Assembly (NCBI GenBank): GCA_018401875.1
Contig: JAGYJZ010000008.1
Coordinates: forward strand, 1 to 64,000
Length of the DNA stretch: 64,000 nucleotides
Reading direction: 5' to 3'
Source of the DNA: Salibacteraceae bacterium
GTDB taxonomy: Bacteria > Bacteroidota > Bacteroidia > Flavobacteriales_G > Salibacteraceae
The notes under the pieces are model-generated. The model was given only the letters and a program-made list of their open reading frames with translations, searched no databases and was not told the DNA's origin. Below, in pieces: positions 1 to 9,145 of this stretch. A program made the position numbers and the translations under genes. Within the stretch, counting starts at the first letter, position 1; each line of letters begins with the position of its first letter.

Positions 1-1970
1 GAGCCACTTCATCTACTTGGGTCATTACTCCAAACACGGGCGTGACATTTGTCAACGGCACCTCTGCCACGACATTTCATGCTGACATTGTGGTAAACCA
101 AGTGGGTTTATACGATGTAAAACTGATCACTTCAAATGCCAATGGAACCGATTCAACAGAAGTGTTGGGTGCCATTGAGGTTACATCAGGATTGAGCTTA
201 CCGCTGTATGAAGATTTTGAAGACAACAGCCCGTGTTCGACCGGAGGTTGCAATACTTCGTGCAACAGCTTCGATTGGACAAACGTGCAGAACGGAAATG
301 GCGATGATGACGATTGGCGCACCGATTTTGGTGGAACGCCTTCACCAGGAACCGGTCCATCGGTAGATTTCGACCCCGGAACGAGCACGGGAAACTATAT
401 GTACATCGAATCATCGTGGTGCTTAAACCAAGTGGCTCATTTAGAAAGTCCGTGCATCAGTTTGACGAATTTGACCGTTCCTGAGATCAAATTTGCCTAT
501 CACCGGGCAGGAAACACAGCGCAGATGAACAACTTGAATGTTGACATTCTTTCGAATGGCACATGGACGAATTTGTGGACAATTACTGGTGTTCAGGGGG
601 TGAATTGGCAAGTAGACTCCATCAACCTTTCGAGTTACATCGGTCAGAATGTGAAACTGCGGTTTAACGGAACTTCAGGCAGCGAATGGCAATCAGACAT
701 GGCCATTGACGCCATCGAATTAACAGCCAAACCATTAGCGCTTTTCGAGGCGAGCGATACCATAACGTGCATCGACAACGCCATAACATTGACCGATTTA
801 TCGACCCAAAACCCCATTTCATGGCTTTGGACGATCACGCCCGCTTCGTATCAATTTACGAGCGGATCGAATCAAACGAGTCAAAACCCCACAGTGCTAT
901 TTTTAGACACCACAGTATACACCATCACGCTGCAAGCAACGAATGCCACGGGCAGCCACTCTGCGACACAGTCAAATTATGTTTCAGTGTATTCACCGAC
1001 TGTAAACCTTGCAACCAACAAGCAGGAAAACATATTTTGCGATGGCGACACCGTAAACTTGTCGTCCAACTCAGGATATTCCTTTTATAAATACTACCGA
1101 AATGGTTCGTTGATTCAGCAAGGGTTAAATCCGAATGCATTCGTATTTGACCCACAAAGCAACGATGAAGTTTTAGTAAATGTTACAGACAATACAGGAT
1201 GCACTGCCGAAGAAAGTTTGGTGATAACGGTGCTTGAAAACCCAACATCCGTATTGACGAGTGATGCTGAGAATAACACCATCTGTTTTGGCGATACGGT
1301 GACGTTTACAAATTCAGGCGATTCGCTTGTGAATCACGCGTTTTTCTTGCAAGGATTTGTTGAGCAACAAGACAGCACCAACACTTGGACGAGTAATTTC
1401 ATCGATGATGAAGACTCTGTGCGGGTGAGAGTTACTGACATCAACGGCTGTAAAGCCTGGTCAAACGCGATATACATGAACGTGACCCCACTTCCTCCTA
1501 CTCCAAGCATCGCGGTAGTGCAAGACAGCATTAGCACTTTTTCAATTGCGTTAAATTACGATTGGCTTTTCAATGACAGCAGCACGATCACTACAGAAAA
1601 CACCTTCCCGAAAATGGGCGATGGAACCTATGCGTTGCGCGTCTTTGAGGAAGGCTGCTGGAGTTTGTGGTCGGAGCCCTTAATGATCACCGGCATCAAT
1701 GAACTCAATGGGATGACTGTCAAGTTATATCCATCTCCCGCCAAAGAATCGATCTTCCTCAAGCTCGTGAACGGTGGAAACTTGCACAACGTAGACATCA
1801 TTATTTATGACATGCAAGGAAAACGTGTGAAACAGCTGATGAAAACCACATTTAACGGATCAGAAGAAATGGCCATTGGCATTGGCGAACTGAGCACTGG
1901 CATGTATAATCTGGTGATCACTTCAGGCGAGAACCAACTTACGTTGCCGTTTATAAAAGAAAAGCAATAA
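1..1970 (+). CDS. T9SS-sorted secreted multidomain protein with PKD domains (5' truncated)
   Basis: The reading frame is open from the window edge (codons from position 3), so the true start lies upstream; the GTG at 42 is internal to a PKD-like domain. About 655 residues are visible. In order they are the end of a PKD domain, a MAM/jelly-roll-like domain starting near LPLYEDFEDNSPC, a second PKD-type domain (LWTITPASYQFTSG), cysteine-containing Ig-like segments, and a C-terminal type A sorting domain (VKLYPSPAKESIFLKL, then YDMQGKRV and LSTGMYNLVI). Such domains direct export through the type IX system and anchoring at the cell surface. No catalytic domain is visible in this part; adhesion is plausible, but a missing N-terminal enzyme cannot be excluded. 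Confidence 0.85.
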   Translation, partial: ATSSTWVITPNTGVTFVNGTSATTFHADIVVNQVGLYDVKLITSNANGTDSTEVLGAIEVTSGLSLPLYEDFEDNSPCSTGGCNTSCNSFDWTNVQNGNGDDDDWRTDFGGTPSPGTGPSVDFDPGTSTGNYMYIESSWCLNQVAHLESPCISLTNLTVPEIKFAYHRAGNTAQMNNLNVDILSNGTWTNLWTITGVQGVNWQVDSINLSSYIGQNVKLRFNGTSGSEWQSDMAIDAIELTAKPLALFEASDTITCIDNAITLTDLSTQNPISWLWTITPASYQFTSGSNQTSQNPTVLFLDTTVYTITLQATNATGSHSATQSNYVSVYSPTVNLATNKQENIFCDGDTVNLSSNSGYSFYKYYRNGSLIQQGLNPNAFVFDPQSNDEVLVNVTDNTGCTAEESLVITVLENPTSVLTSDAENNTICFGDTVTFTNSGDSLVNHAFFLQGFVEQQDSTNTWTSNFIDDEDSVRVRVTDINGCKAWSNAIYMNVTPLPPTPSIAVVQDSISTFSIALNYDWLFNDSSTITTENTFPKMGDGTYALRVFEEGCWSLWSEPLMITGINELNGMTVKLYPSPAKESIFLKLVNGGNLHNVDIIIYDMQGKRVKQLMKTTFNGSEEMAIGIGELSTGMYNLVITSGENQLTLPFIKEKQ

Positions 1971-1975
1971 AATGC

Positions 1976-2005
1976 TTGAGAATTAAAATAAGTCACTTAC
2001 ATTTG
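1976..2005 (+). promoter_or_regulatory. Bacteroidota-type promoter of rpmH
   Basis: A -33 TTG at 1976-1978 is followed after 19 nt by TACATTTG at 1998-2005, a perfect match to the Bacteroidota -7 consensus TAnnTTTG. The predicted start near 2011-2013 leaves a short leader before the rpmH ATG at 2029. The spacing fits the known consensus, and the position between two genes supports it. Confidence 0.7.
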
Positions 2006-2019
2006 CAGCCCTTTTATAA

Positions 2020-2187
<168 letters not shown>

Positions 2188-2210
2188 TTCTTCTTTTCAA
2201 TAGAACTGAA

Positions 2211-2243
2211 AAGGCGACTCAAATTTGGGTCGCCTTTTTTTAT
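2211..2243 (+). terminator. Rho-independent terminator of rpmH
   Basis: A 10-bp stem (AAGGCGACTC at 2211-2220 pairing with 2227-2236, one G-T wobble) closes an AAATTT loop and runs into a T tract. The T tract contains the complement of the stop codon of the convergent minus-strand gene at 2240-2242. Confidence 0.85.
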
Positions 2244-2392
2244 TTTCTTGGATTGCGCTTAGCGGCCTTCAGCTGCTGATTCAACATCCATTCTATTTGG
2301 CCATTTACAGAGCGAAACTCTTCATTAGCCCATTTTTCAATGGCCTTCATCATCTCTTCATCAACCCTTAATGCAAATGGTTTTTTCGCCAT
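2240..2392 (-). CDS. Arc-family ribbon-helix-helix-like small protein
   Basis: A 50-residue ORF starting MAKKPFALRVDEEMMKAIEK. The N-terminal beta strand (KPFALRVD) followed by two helices with a GQIEWML segment is the layout of Arc/MetJ ribbon-helix-helix DNA-binding proteins, where residues of the strand contact the major groove. It is the last gene of a minus-strand trio with a DUF4177-like protein and an SPFH protein, separated from the former by one base. Autoregulation of the trio is an inference. The function is unproven, and no toxin partner is visible. Confidence 0.7.
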   Translation of the reverse strand: MAKKPFALRVDEEMMKAIEKWANEEFRSVNGQIEWMLNQQLKAAKRNPRK

Positions 2393-2393
2393 A

Positions 2394-2546
2394 CTATTTC
2401 TTTCGTTCCATCAATACGAGCACACTTCCACCTTCTGACGACATTGAAATTGCCTGCCATCCTTCGTTGCTCATTGAATTGATTCGTTCTTCAAATGCCG
2501 TAAGCTTTTCGAACACTCCTTTTTGGATCAGTTTATAATTTCCCAT
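2394..2546 (-). CDS. Small DUF4177-like protein
   Basis: A 50-residue ORF beginning MGNYKLIQKGVFEKLTAF. The pattern of an N-terminal strand, a helix with ERINSMSNEGWQAIS and a final strand VLVLMERKK resembles DUF4177 (LNxxGxEGWELV). An in-frame extension to 2612 is possible but would run into the SPFH gene; the ATG at 2546 lies 4 nt after the SPFH stop and is preferred. Function unknown; it is probably co-transcribed with its neighbours. Confidence 0.6.
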   Translation of the reverse strand: MGNYKLIQKGVFEKLTAFEERINSMSNEGWQAISMSSEGGSVLVLMERKK

Positions 2547-2550
2547 GATA

Positions 2551-3408
2551 CTATTGGTATAATGAACCCGTGTTAACCACCGGTGTAACTTCCTTATCAG
2601 AACATAATACAACCATCAAGTTGCTCACCATAGAGGCTTTCTTGTCTTGGTCAAACTCTACGATGCCTTTTTCAGAGAGTTGAGCCAGTGCGTTCTCTAC
2701 CATTCCCACTGCTCCTTCAAAAATCTTCTCTCGCGCGGCAATGATGGCCGTGGCTTGCTGGCGCTTGAGCATCGAACTGGCAATTTCTTCAGCGTAGGCT
2801 AAATATCCGATGCGCGCTTCCAACACTTCAATTCCTGCAATCTCTAGTCGCTCGCTCAATTCATCTTCCAAAGCTTTGTTTACCTCATTCATTCCTGATC
2901 GAAGCGTGATTTTGTAATCGTCATTATCTTCCCAATCATCATACGGATATGAACCGGCCATTTTTCGCACCGCGGCATCGGTTTGAACTCTAACAAAGTT
3001 TTCATAATTATCCACCTCAAAGGCTGCCTTGAAGGTGTTTCGCACCTTCCACACCAAAATCACAGAAATCATTACAGGATTTCCCAATTTGTCGTTCACT
3101 TTTACCCGCTCACTGTCAAAATTTCGAGCGCGCAATGAAATCTGCTTCTTCGTAAAAAACGGATTGGCCCAAAAGAACCCATTGGCCTTCACTGTGCCTT
3201 TGTAATCGCCAAACAACGTCATCACGCGAGAACCATTGGGATTGATAAAAAAGAACCCCGGCAGCATTAACAACACGCCCAAAGACACAATTAGCGCTAT
3301 TGGAATAAGGCGAAAAACAATCGATGCTATGGCTGCAGCTATCAAAACAAACAGCACGAGCAAAGCGATGTATCCGCTAGACGACTTCATTTCTTTTTCT
3401 TGTTTCAT
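2551..3408 (-). CDS. SPFH/Band 7 domain membrane protein
   Basis: 285 residues. Two adjacent hydrophobic segments (about residues 12-54) are followed by an SPFH/stomatin-like domain (from about 65, [19 protein letters not shown]) with the typical [11 protein letters not shown], and a helical tail with the conserved [14 protein letters not shown] segment. Family members oligomerise on the membrane, organise microdomains and often bind membrane proteases; no NfeD partner is present here. It is the first gene of the SPFH / DUF4177-like / RHH trio. An alternative ATG lies six codons in. Confidence 0.85.
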   Translation of the reverse strand: MKQEKEMKSSSGYIALLVLFVLIAAAIASIVFRLIPIALIVSLGVLLMLPGFFFINPNGSRVMTLFGDYKGTVKANGFFWANPFFTKKQISLRARNFDSERVKVNDKLGNPVMISVILVWKVRNTFKAAFEVDNYENFVRVQTDAAVRKMAGSYPYDDWEDNDDYKITLRSGMNEVNKALEDELSERLEIAGIEVLEARIGYLAYAEEIASSMLKRQQATAIIAAREKIFEGAVGMVENALAQLSEKGIVEFDQDKKASMVSNLMVVLCSDKEVTPVVNTGSLYQ

Positions 3409-3517
3409 GGTAGTAATTATTTGATTTTTTTTGCATTACAATGATATCAATTTAATATCACAAAAAGCCAAAAAAATTACCGCTGGTAAAATAAATGGAT
3501 GAAAGGAAAAAATTAAA

Positions 3518-4804
3518 CTAGTAGTTATAACGGCCCTTCCACTTCGAACGCAGAAAATCACGCACGCTTTTTTCTTTTTGGTTATCGGCAGGCTCGTAGA
3601 ACTTCACTTTTGAAAGTTCATCGGGCAAAAACTCTTGATCGACAAAATTACCCGCGTGAGAATGGGCGTATTTATAGTCTTTTCCATACCCCAACTCTTG
3701 CATCAGCTTGGTGGGTGCGTTTCGAATGTGCAACGGCACTGACAAGTCGCCTGTTTCGCGCACTTTCGCTAGAGCGTCATCGATGGCTTTGTAAGTTGAG
3801 TTGCTCTTAGCCGAAGTGGCCAAATAAACGGTGGTTTGCGAAAGGATGATTCTGCATTCTGGATATCCAATGGCGTGCACCGCTTGGTAACAGGTATTTG
3901 CCATCACCAATGCGGTTGGATTTGCGAGGCCAATGTCTTCACTGGAGAGAATGAGCAATCTGCGCGCGATAAACATCGGGTCTTCGCCACCTTCAATCAT
4001 TCGTGCCAGCCAATAAAGGGCTGCATTTGGGTCGCTACCGCGGATGCTTTTGATGAAGGCCGAGATGATGTCATAGTGTTGCTCGCCCGTTTTATCATAG
4101 CGCACCATTTTCTGCTTCACCACACGGGTCACAAACTCATCTGTAATTTCCAAATTATCAGCCGCTGCCGATTGGGCTACAAGCTCAAGTGTGTTGAGCA
4201 TCTTACGTCCATCGCCACCGCTCAATTGAAAGAGTGCTTTCTTTTCTTTGAGCTTGATGTTTTGTGATTTCAGCCATTCATCTTCCTTCAAGGCGCGCTC
4301 TAAAAGCGTTTCGAGTTCGTTCACCCCAAACGCTTCAAGCACATATACTTGACACCGCGAAAGCAAGGCAGGGATAACTTCGAAGGATGGATTTTCGGTT
4401 GTTGCTCCGAGCAAAGTAACCACACCTTTTTCTACTGCACCAAGCAAACTGTCTTGCTGACTTTTACTAAAACGGTGAATCTCATCGATAAACAAAAGCG
4501 GTTTTTGGGTAGAAAGAAGGTCTTTGCGGGAGGCCCGTTCGATCACTTCGCGCACATCTTTCACACCACTACTGATGGCACTGAGAATAAAAATGGGGCG
4601 ATTCAGTTCGGATGCCAAAATCTGAGCTAAGGTGGTTTTCCCAACGCCTGGAGGACCCCAAAAAATTATCGAAGGCAACGAACCAGCTCGAATAGAAAGC
4701 CTGATAGGTCCGTCCTTCCCAACAATCTGTTCTTGACCGATATAATCGTCCAGCGTTTTTGGTCGGAGGCGCTCAGCTAGAGGAATTGCGTTGTGATCAT
4801 CCAT
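3518..4804 (-). CDS. rarA: Replication-associated recombination protein A (AAA+ ATPase)
   Basis: 428 residues, normal RarA/MgsA length. Walker A GPPGVGKTT at about residues 50-58, Walker B LLFIDEIHRF at about 103-112, a sensor segment GATTENPSFEV, and the C-terminal MgsA tetramerisation region (GSDPNAALYWLARMIEGGEDP, with ARRLL). RarA acts at stalled forks and gaps and resembles clamp-loader and RuvB ATPases. It lies 24 nt from the next upstream gene on the same strand, a lipoprotein gene, so co-transcription is possible. Confidence 0.95.
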   Translation of the reverse strand: MDDHNAIPLAERLRPKTLDDYIGQEQIVGKDGPIRLSIRAGSLPSIIFWGPPGVGKTTLAQILASELNRPIFILSAISSGVKDVREVIERASRKDLLSTQKPLLFIDEIHRFSKSQQDSLLGAVEKGVVTLLGATTENPSFEVIPALLSRCQVYVLEAFGVNELETLLERALKEDEWLKSQNIKLKEKKALFQLSGGDGRKMLNTLELVAQSAAADNLEITDEFVTRVVKQKMVRYDKTGEQHYDIISAFIKSIRGSDPNAALYWLARMIEGGEDPMFIARRLLILSSEDIGLANPTALVMANTCYQAVHAIGYPECRIILSQTTVYLATSAKSNSTYKAIDDALAKVRETGDLSVPLHIRNAPTKLMQELGYGKDYKYAHSHAGNFVDQEFLPDELSKVKFYEPADNQKEKSVRDFLRSKWKGRYNY

Positions 4805-4828
4805 TGTATATCAATGGAGCAAACATAC

Positions 4829-5581
4829 CTACTCTTCTGGTATTCCGAAGCTCGAAATGCGCACATATTGGAACACCAAAAAGGATTGCGTGCTGGATTG
4901 AGATGAAGAAAGCGAAACCTCTAAATGCTCATTAGTGCCATCGTGATTGAGGTTGAGGATGTTGCCTGATTCCGCGGAAAAATCGGGTTCCCACGCTATT
5001 CCATTCAGGCTGAAATCCGTGAATGTTTCCTCAATAGCAAAAACAAACACGCCATTTGCATCAACAAAGACCGTATCGGGCGGAAACACCTGCCTCATAA
5101 TGGGCGCCACGTCAAGGTCGAATTCTACTTCACGGTATTTTAAGCGCAAGCGCAATTCTGCAAACTCGGTCAGGCGCAATTCGCTGAACGTAAATTCAAA
5201 CTTCCAATTATCCCAATAATCTGAAGCGATCTCTTCCTTGCGAAAGGGCGATTTTACGGTGACGTTGAGGTCACACACCAACGTATCAGGCACCAATTGC
5301 ATCGAAATAAACCCGCGTTGTTGATTGATTTCATTCAAGACATAAAGATTAATATTGGAGGGCTCTTTGCATCCTTCTTGAGAACGTTCAACGGTCCAAT
5401 TCTCTTTTTTTAAGCCTTTGTCATCATTGTCTGCAGTAATAATCTCACGGGTCATGTGCTTCACCGTTGTGGGCTGCTGTTCAGTGTCTGGGAAATCAAA
5501 AGGATCGTCATCTTCTTTTTTTTCGCAGCCAACAAACATGAACATTGCAGCTAAGGCAAGCAGGGGTAAAAAATTTTTCAT
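4829..5581 (-). CDS. Hypothetical lipoprotein
   Basis: 250 residues with a clear lipoprotein signal: Lys-3, a hydrophobic core and a lipobox ending FVGC (Cys-19), followed by an acidic linker EKKEDDD. The mature part is rich in beta-strand patterns (LRLRLKYREVEFDLDV) without a motif I recognise. The acidic stretch after the Cys resembles the lipoprotein export signal used for surface exposure in Bacteroidota; applying it here is an inference. Function unknown. Confidence 0.75.
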   Translation of the reverse strand: MKNFLPLLALAAMFMFVGCEKKEDDDPFDFPDTEQQPTTVKHMTREIITADNDDKGLKKENWTVERSQEGCKEPSNINLYVLNEINQQRGFISMQLVPDTLVCDLNVTVKSPFRKEEIASDYWDNWKFEFTFSELRLTEFAELRLRLKYREVEFDLDVAPIMRQVFPPDTVFVDANGVFVFAIEETFTDFSLNGIAWEPDFSAESGNILNLNHDGTNEHLEVSLSSSQSSTQSFLVFQYVRISSFGIPEE

Positions 5582-5683
5582 CGTACATCAAATCTAACCT
5601 GTACAACTGAAACGCACAACTTTCCTCTCTGAAAATGAGTATTTCGCAGAATGAATGGATTGAACGGTGGCATTAACGACTAT

Positions 5684-6610
5684 TTACGCTAACCAAAGAC
5701 CTATTCCCAGCAAGAGTGAAAACAAAAATGTGGAAAGTGCCAGTTGCTTTAAATAAGGATCGAGGTCAGCTGCGTTCTCGATTGAGCAGACTTTAAATGC
5801 ATTCAACACAAAGAGCGGAAACGAAAATAAAAACAGCCATTGCCAACCCCACGCAAAATGAACGCTTGCATACAGCAAAAACGACAAACACCCGATTGTG
5901 ATTAATACCGCATGGTAGATTCGCGCTTTTCTCGGACCGAGTTTCACTGCCAAGGTTATTTTTCCTGATTGCTGATCGTTGACTGCATCGCGGGTATTGT
6001 TGATATTTAAAACGCCCGTACTAAACGCCCCAATGGAAATCGCGGCAAGAATCACGTCATAATCGAACGTTCCTGTTTGGCACAAATACGAACCAAGAAC
6101 ACCCAGTATTCCAAAAAAAGCCATCACTGAAACATCTCCCAGCCCACGGTAACCATAGGGATTCTTTCCCGCAGTGTATTTGATTGATACATAAATGGCA
6201 GCCACGCCAAAAAGGAAGAGCACAGCGCGAGTGACCCAATCTAATGGTGAAAGCAAGAGCAATACAATTCCTGAAATCAACGACAAACTTGATGCGAGCA
6301 TAATGGCCTTGCGCATTTCCGGTTCGTTGATCGCACCTGATTGCATGGCGCGCTGCGGCCCAACTCGTTTCTCATTATCAGTGCCGTGCGAAAAATCGCC
6401 ATAGTCGTTCGCTAAATTGCTATTTACCTGAAGAAAAACCGTAGTCAATGCGGTGAATAACAACACCCATCCGTTGAGGGCGTAATGATCCATTGCCAAA
6501 AACGCTCCGGTAAGTGTTGAAGCCAATGCCAGCGGCAAGGTGCGCAATCGCATCGCGCTGAACCAAGCGGTTGTTTTATTCTTCTTAATAATTGGTGTTT
6601 CTACATCCAT
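5684..6610 (-). CDS. menA: 1,4-dihydroxy-2-naphthoate polyprenyltransferase
   Basis: 308 residues, an integral membrane UbiA-superfamily protein with about eight or nine hydrophobic segments. The first Asp-rich motif is NDYGDFSHGTD and the second is NNTRDAVNDQQSGK; both coordinate the Mg-diphosphate of the prenyl donor. MenA joins the polyprenyl tail to DHNA in menaquinone synthesis. The gene is divergent from truA with only 25 nt between start codons. The start is an ATG with a short hydrophilic N terminus. Confidence 0.92.
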   Translation of the reverse strand: MDVETPIIKKNKTTAWFSAMRLRTLPLALASTLTGAFLAMDHYALNGWVLLFTALTTVFLQVNSNLANDYGDFSHGTDNEKRVGPQRAMQSGAINEPEMRKAIMLASSLSLISGIVLLLLSPLDWVTRAVLFLFGVAAIYVSIKYTAGKNPYGYRGLGDVSVMAFFGILGVLGSYLCQTGTFDYDVILAAISIGAFSTGVLNINNTRDAVNDQQSGKITLAVKLGPRKARIYHAVLITIGCLSFLLYASVHFAWGWQWLFLFSFPLFVLNAFKVCSIENAADLDPYLKQLALSTFLFSLLLGIGLWLA

Positions 6611-6620
6611 TAAGTCAAGT

Positions 6621-6628
6621 TACTTTTG
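6621..6628 (+). promoter_or_regulatory. -7 promoter element of truA
   Basis: TACTTTTG matches TAnnTTTG exactly and ends 7 nt before the preferred truA ATG. The -33 region is only TTT-like. It favours the short start at 6636, since the longer frame start at 6540 would lie upstream of the promoter and inside menA. Confidence 0.5.
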
Positions 6629-6635
6629 TCGGCCC

Positions 6636-7388
6636 ATGGCAAATCGCTACTTTATCGAGCTTTCATACGATGGTACTCCATTTCATGGTTGGCAAATCCA
6701 ACCAAACGCCAAAACTATTCAGGAATCGTTGAATTTTACACTTTCAACGATACTTCAACGCGAAATTTACGCGGTTGGCTGCGGCAGGACAGATACTGGT
6801 GTGCACGCCAAATTGTTTTACGCGCATTTTGATGCCGAATCTTCCATTGGCGACTTGGAGCAACTGACTTACAAAAGCAACCGAATGCTCGACCCTGCCA
6901 TTGCTGTTCACCGCATTTTTGAGGTGGATGAAAACGCCCACGCTCGTTTTTCGGCTTTGAGTCGGAGCTACGAATACATCATTATTCAACAGAAAGACCC
7001 ATTCGCTGTTCATCGGAAATGGGAAATGCGCGAAACATTGAATATGGATGCGATGAATGAAGCCGCAACTGCATTGTTGGAATATGAAGATTTTACGAGC
7101 TTTTCAAAATCGAATACGCAAACGGAGACCAATTTATGCGCGATTTCAAAGGCCGTTTGGACAAAAAAAGGCAATGAATTCACCTTTGAAATCACAGCAA
7201 ACCGGTTCTTGAGAAACATGGTGCGATCGATTGTGGGCACCACCATCGAAGTTGGAAAAGAAAAGATAAATACAGCAGAATTTAAGGCTATCATTGAAGC
7301 GAAAAATCGAAGTCGAGCAGGACTTTCAGTTCCAGCACATGGCCTTTACTTGACGAATATTGTGTACCCTGAAGGAATGATAGCATGA
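6636..7388 (+). CDS. truA: tRNA pseudouridine(38-40) synthase
   Basis: 250 residues from MANRYFIELSYDGTPFHGW, the typical TruA N terminus. The catalytic Asp lies in GCGRTDTGVHA; a second conserved block is ANRFLRNMVRSIVGT. The enzyme converts U38-U40 in the anticodon stem-loop of many tRNAs. The in-frame extension to 6540 is rejected because it overlaps divergent menA and adds non-family sequence. The stop overlaps the start of the ABC exporter by 4 nt (ATGA), so the two are translationally coupled. Confidence 0.95.
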   Translation: MANRYFIELSYDGTPFHGWQIQPNAKTIQESLNFTLSTILQREIYAVGCGRTDTGVHAKLFYAHFDAESSIGDLEQLTYKSNRMLDPAIAVHRIFEVDENAHARFSALSRSYEYIIIQQKDPFAVHRKWEMRETLNMDAMNEAATALLEYEDFTSFSKSNTQTETNLCAISKAVWTKKGNEFTFEITANRFLRNMVRSIVGTTIEVGKEKINTAEFKAIIEAKNRSRAGLSVPAHGLYLTNIVYPEGMIA

Positions 7389-9145
7389 GCGGAACGAAAG
7401 ACAAATCAATCAGCGGAAAAGCATTTGATATGAGCTTGTTTATGCGGGTGATGAAATACGTAAACCCGTACAAAACACTGTTCATTTTCACCAGCTTTTT
7501 GGTTTTACTTTCTGCAGGCATTACGCCACTGAGGCCTTGGTTGATTCAATACACCCTCGACAATTCGATCATCATTCCAGACACCGAACTCCTCAAGTTT
7601 CTCACAATGGTCATTGTAGGCCTCTTGGTGTTAGAAGGCTTAGTGCAATTCCTTCAAACCTATTTGGCGAATTGGCTCGGACAATCGGTGATTCGTGATT
7701 TGCGCGTAGATGTTTACCACAAAATATCGCATTTCAAGCTAAAATACTTCGATCAAACACCTATCGGAACGCTCGTTACGCGCGCTGTTTCGGACATCGA
7801 AACCATCGCTGATATTTTCGCAGAAGGCGTGTTGACCATTTTAGGCGAACTGATCAAACTGACCGTGGTAATTGCCTTTATGTTTTACCTCGACTGGCGG
7901 CTCACCATCATGTGTTTGATTCCGATTCCAATTCTGCTGTGGGCCACTAACGTGTTTAAAAATTACATCAAGTTGGCGTTTCAAGACGTGAGAAACGAAG
8001 TGGCCAAACTAAACGCCTATGTTCAAGAACACATCACAGGAATGTTCATCGTGCAGATTTTCAACCGTGAAAAGCAAGAAATGGACAAATTCAAAACCAT
8101 CAATGCGCGCCACCGCGATGCACATTTGAGAACTGTTTTTGCCAACTCGTTATTCTTTCCTGTAGTTGAAATTTTGAGCGCGCTGTCTATCGCCTTGCTC
8201 ATTTGGTGGGGCAGCAGCGAAGTATTGAAAGGCTCGGTGACCTATGGAAACTTGGTTGCCTTCATCTTATATATCTACATGCTTTTCAGACCAATCAGGC
8301 AATTGGCTGATCGATTCAACACGCTTCAAATGGGCATGGTAGCCAGCGAACGGGTATTCAAAATTCTCGATACTGAAGCGCAAATTGAAGGTTCAGGCAA
8401 AAACCTCACTCCGGCCATTCACGGTGATATTTCGTTCAAGGATGTGCATTTCGCTTACAACAACGAAGATTGGGTGCTCAAAGGAATTTCGTTTGAGGTG
8501 AAAAAAGGACAAAAAATCGCGATTGTTGGAGCCACAGGAGCTGGAAAATCGAGCATCATAAACTTATTGAGCCGCTCATACGAATACAACAAAGGAAGCA
8601 TATCAGTAGACGGCACTGAATTGCGCGACTTCGACTCGGCTTACCTCAGCAGGCAAGTGGGTGTGGTGCTTCAAGATGTCTTTCTGTTTTCAGATAGCAT
8701 TTACAACAACATCACCCTCAACAATCCGAAAATCAGTCTAGAAGAAGTGAAAACCGCAGCCAAAAAAGTGGGTGCGCATCGCTTTATCGATCGCCTGCCT
8801 GAAGGGTATAACTTCAACGTAAAAGAGCGCGGTGGAATGCTCTCTGTAGGACAAAGACAATTGTTAGCGTTCATTCGGGCCTACATTTACAACCCGTCCA
8901 TCTTGGTGTTGGATGAAGCCACGAGTTCTGTGGACACCGAAACCGAGCAAATGATCAACGAAGCTATAGAATTCATCACTAAAGACCGCACGTCCATCAT
9001 CATCGCGCACCGTCTCGCCACTGTGCAATATGCCGATGTAATCATTGTGATGGACCAAGGAAAAATCGTTGAAATGGGAAGCCATCAAGCCTTATTGCGC
9101 GCTGATGGCGAATACAAAAAACTCTACGATTTGCAGTTTGCTTAA
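7385..9145 (+). CDS. ABC exporter, fused permease and ATPase (MsbA/MdlB-like)
   Basis: 586 residues: a six-helix ABC transmembrane domain (about 1-320) then a nucleotide-binding domain. Walker A GATGAGKSS, Q-loop VLQDVFLFSD, signature LSVGQRQLLAF, Walker B LVLDEATSSVD and the H-loop IIAHRLAT are all intact, so it should hydrolyse ATP. The signature is SVGQ rather than SGGQ. These half-transporters work as homo- or heterodimers exporting lipids or drugs; the substrate cannot be read from sequence. It ends in a 4-nt stop-stop overlap with uvrA. Confidence 0.9.
   Translation: MSGTKDKSISGKAFDMSLFMRVMKYVNPYKTLFIFTSFLVLLSAGITPLRPWLIQYTLDNSIIIPDTELLKFLTMVIVGLLVLEGLVQFLQTYLANWLGQSVIRDLRVDVYHKISHFKLKYFDQTPIGTLVTRAVSDIETIADIFAEGVLTILGELIKLTVVIAFMFYLDWRLTIMCLIPIPILLWATNVFKNYIKLAFQDVRNEVAKLNAYVQEHITGMFIVQIFNREKQEMDKFKTINARHRDAHLRTVFANSLFFPVVEILSALSIALLIWWGSSEVLKGSVTYGNLVAFILYIYMLFRPIRQLADRFNTLQMGMVASERVFKILDTEAQIEGSGKNLTPAIHGDISFKDVHFAYNNEDWVLKGISFEVKKGQKIAIVGATGAGKSSIINLLSRSYEYNKGSISVDGTELRDFDSAYLSRQVGVVLQDVFLFSDSIYNNITLNNPKISLEEVKTAAKKVGAHRFIDRLPEGYNFNVKERGGMLSVGQRQLLAFIRAYIYNPSILVLDEATSSVDTETEQMINEAIEFITKDRTSIIIAHRLATVQYADVIIVMDQGKIVEMGSHQALLRADGEYKKLYDLQFA

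Noticed and set aside
9142-9145. Annotation error at the ABC exporter/uvrA junction
   Set aside because: Both proteins end as their families do, and the same 4-nt overlap recurs at four other junctions.
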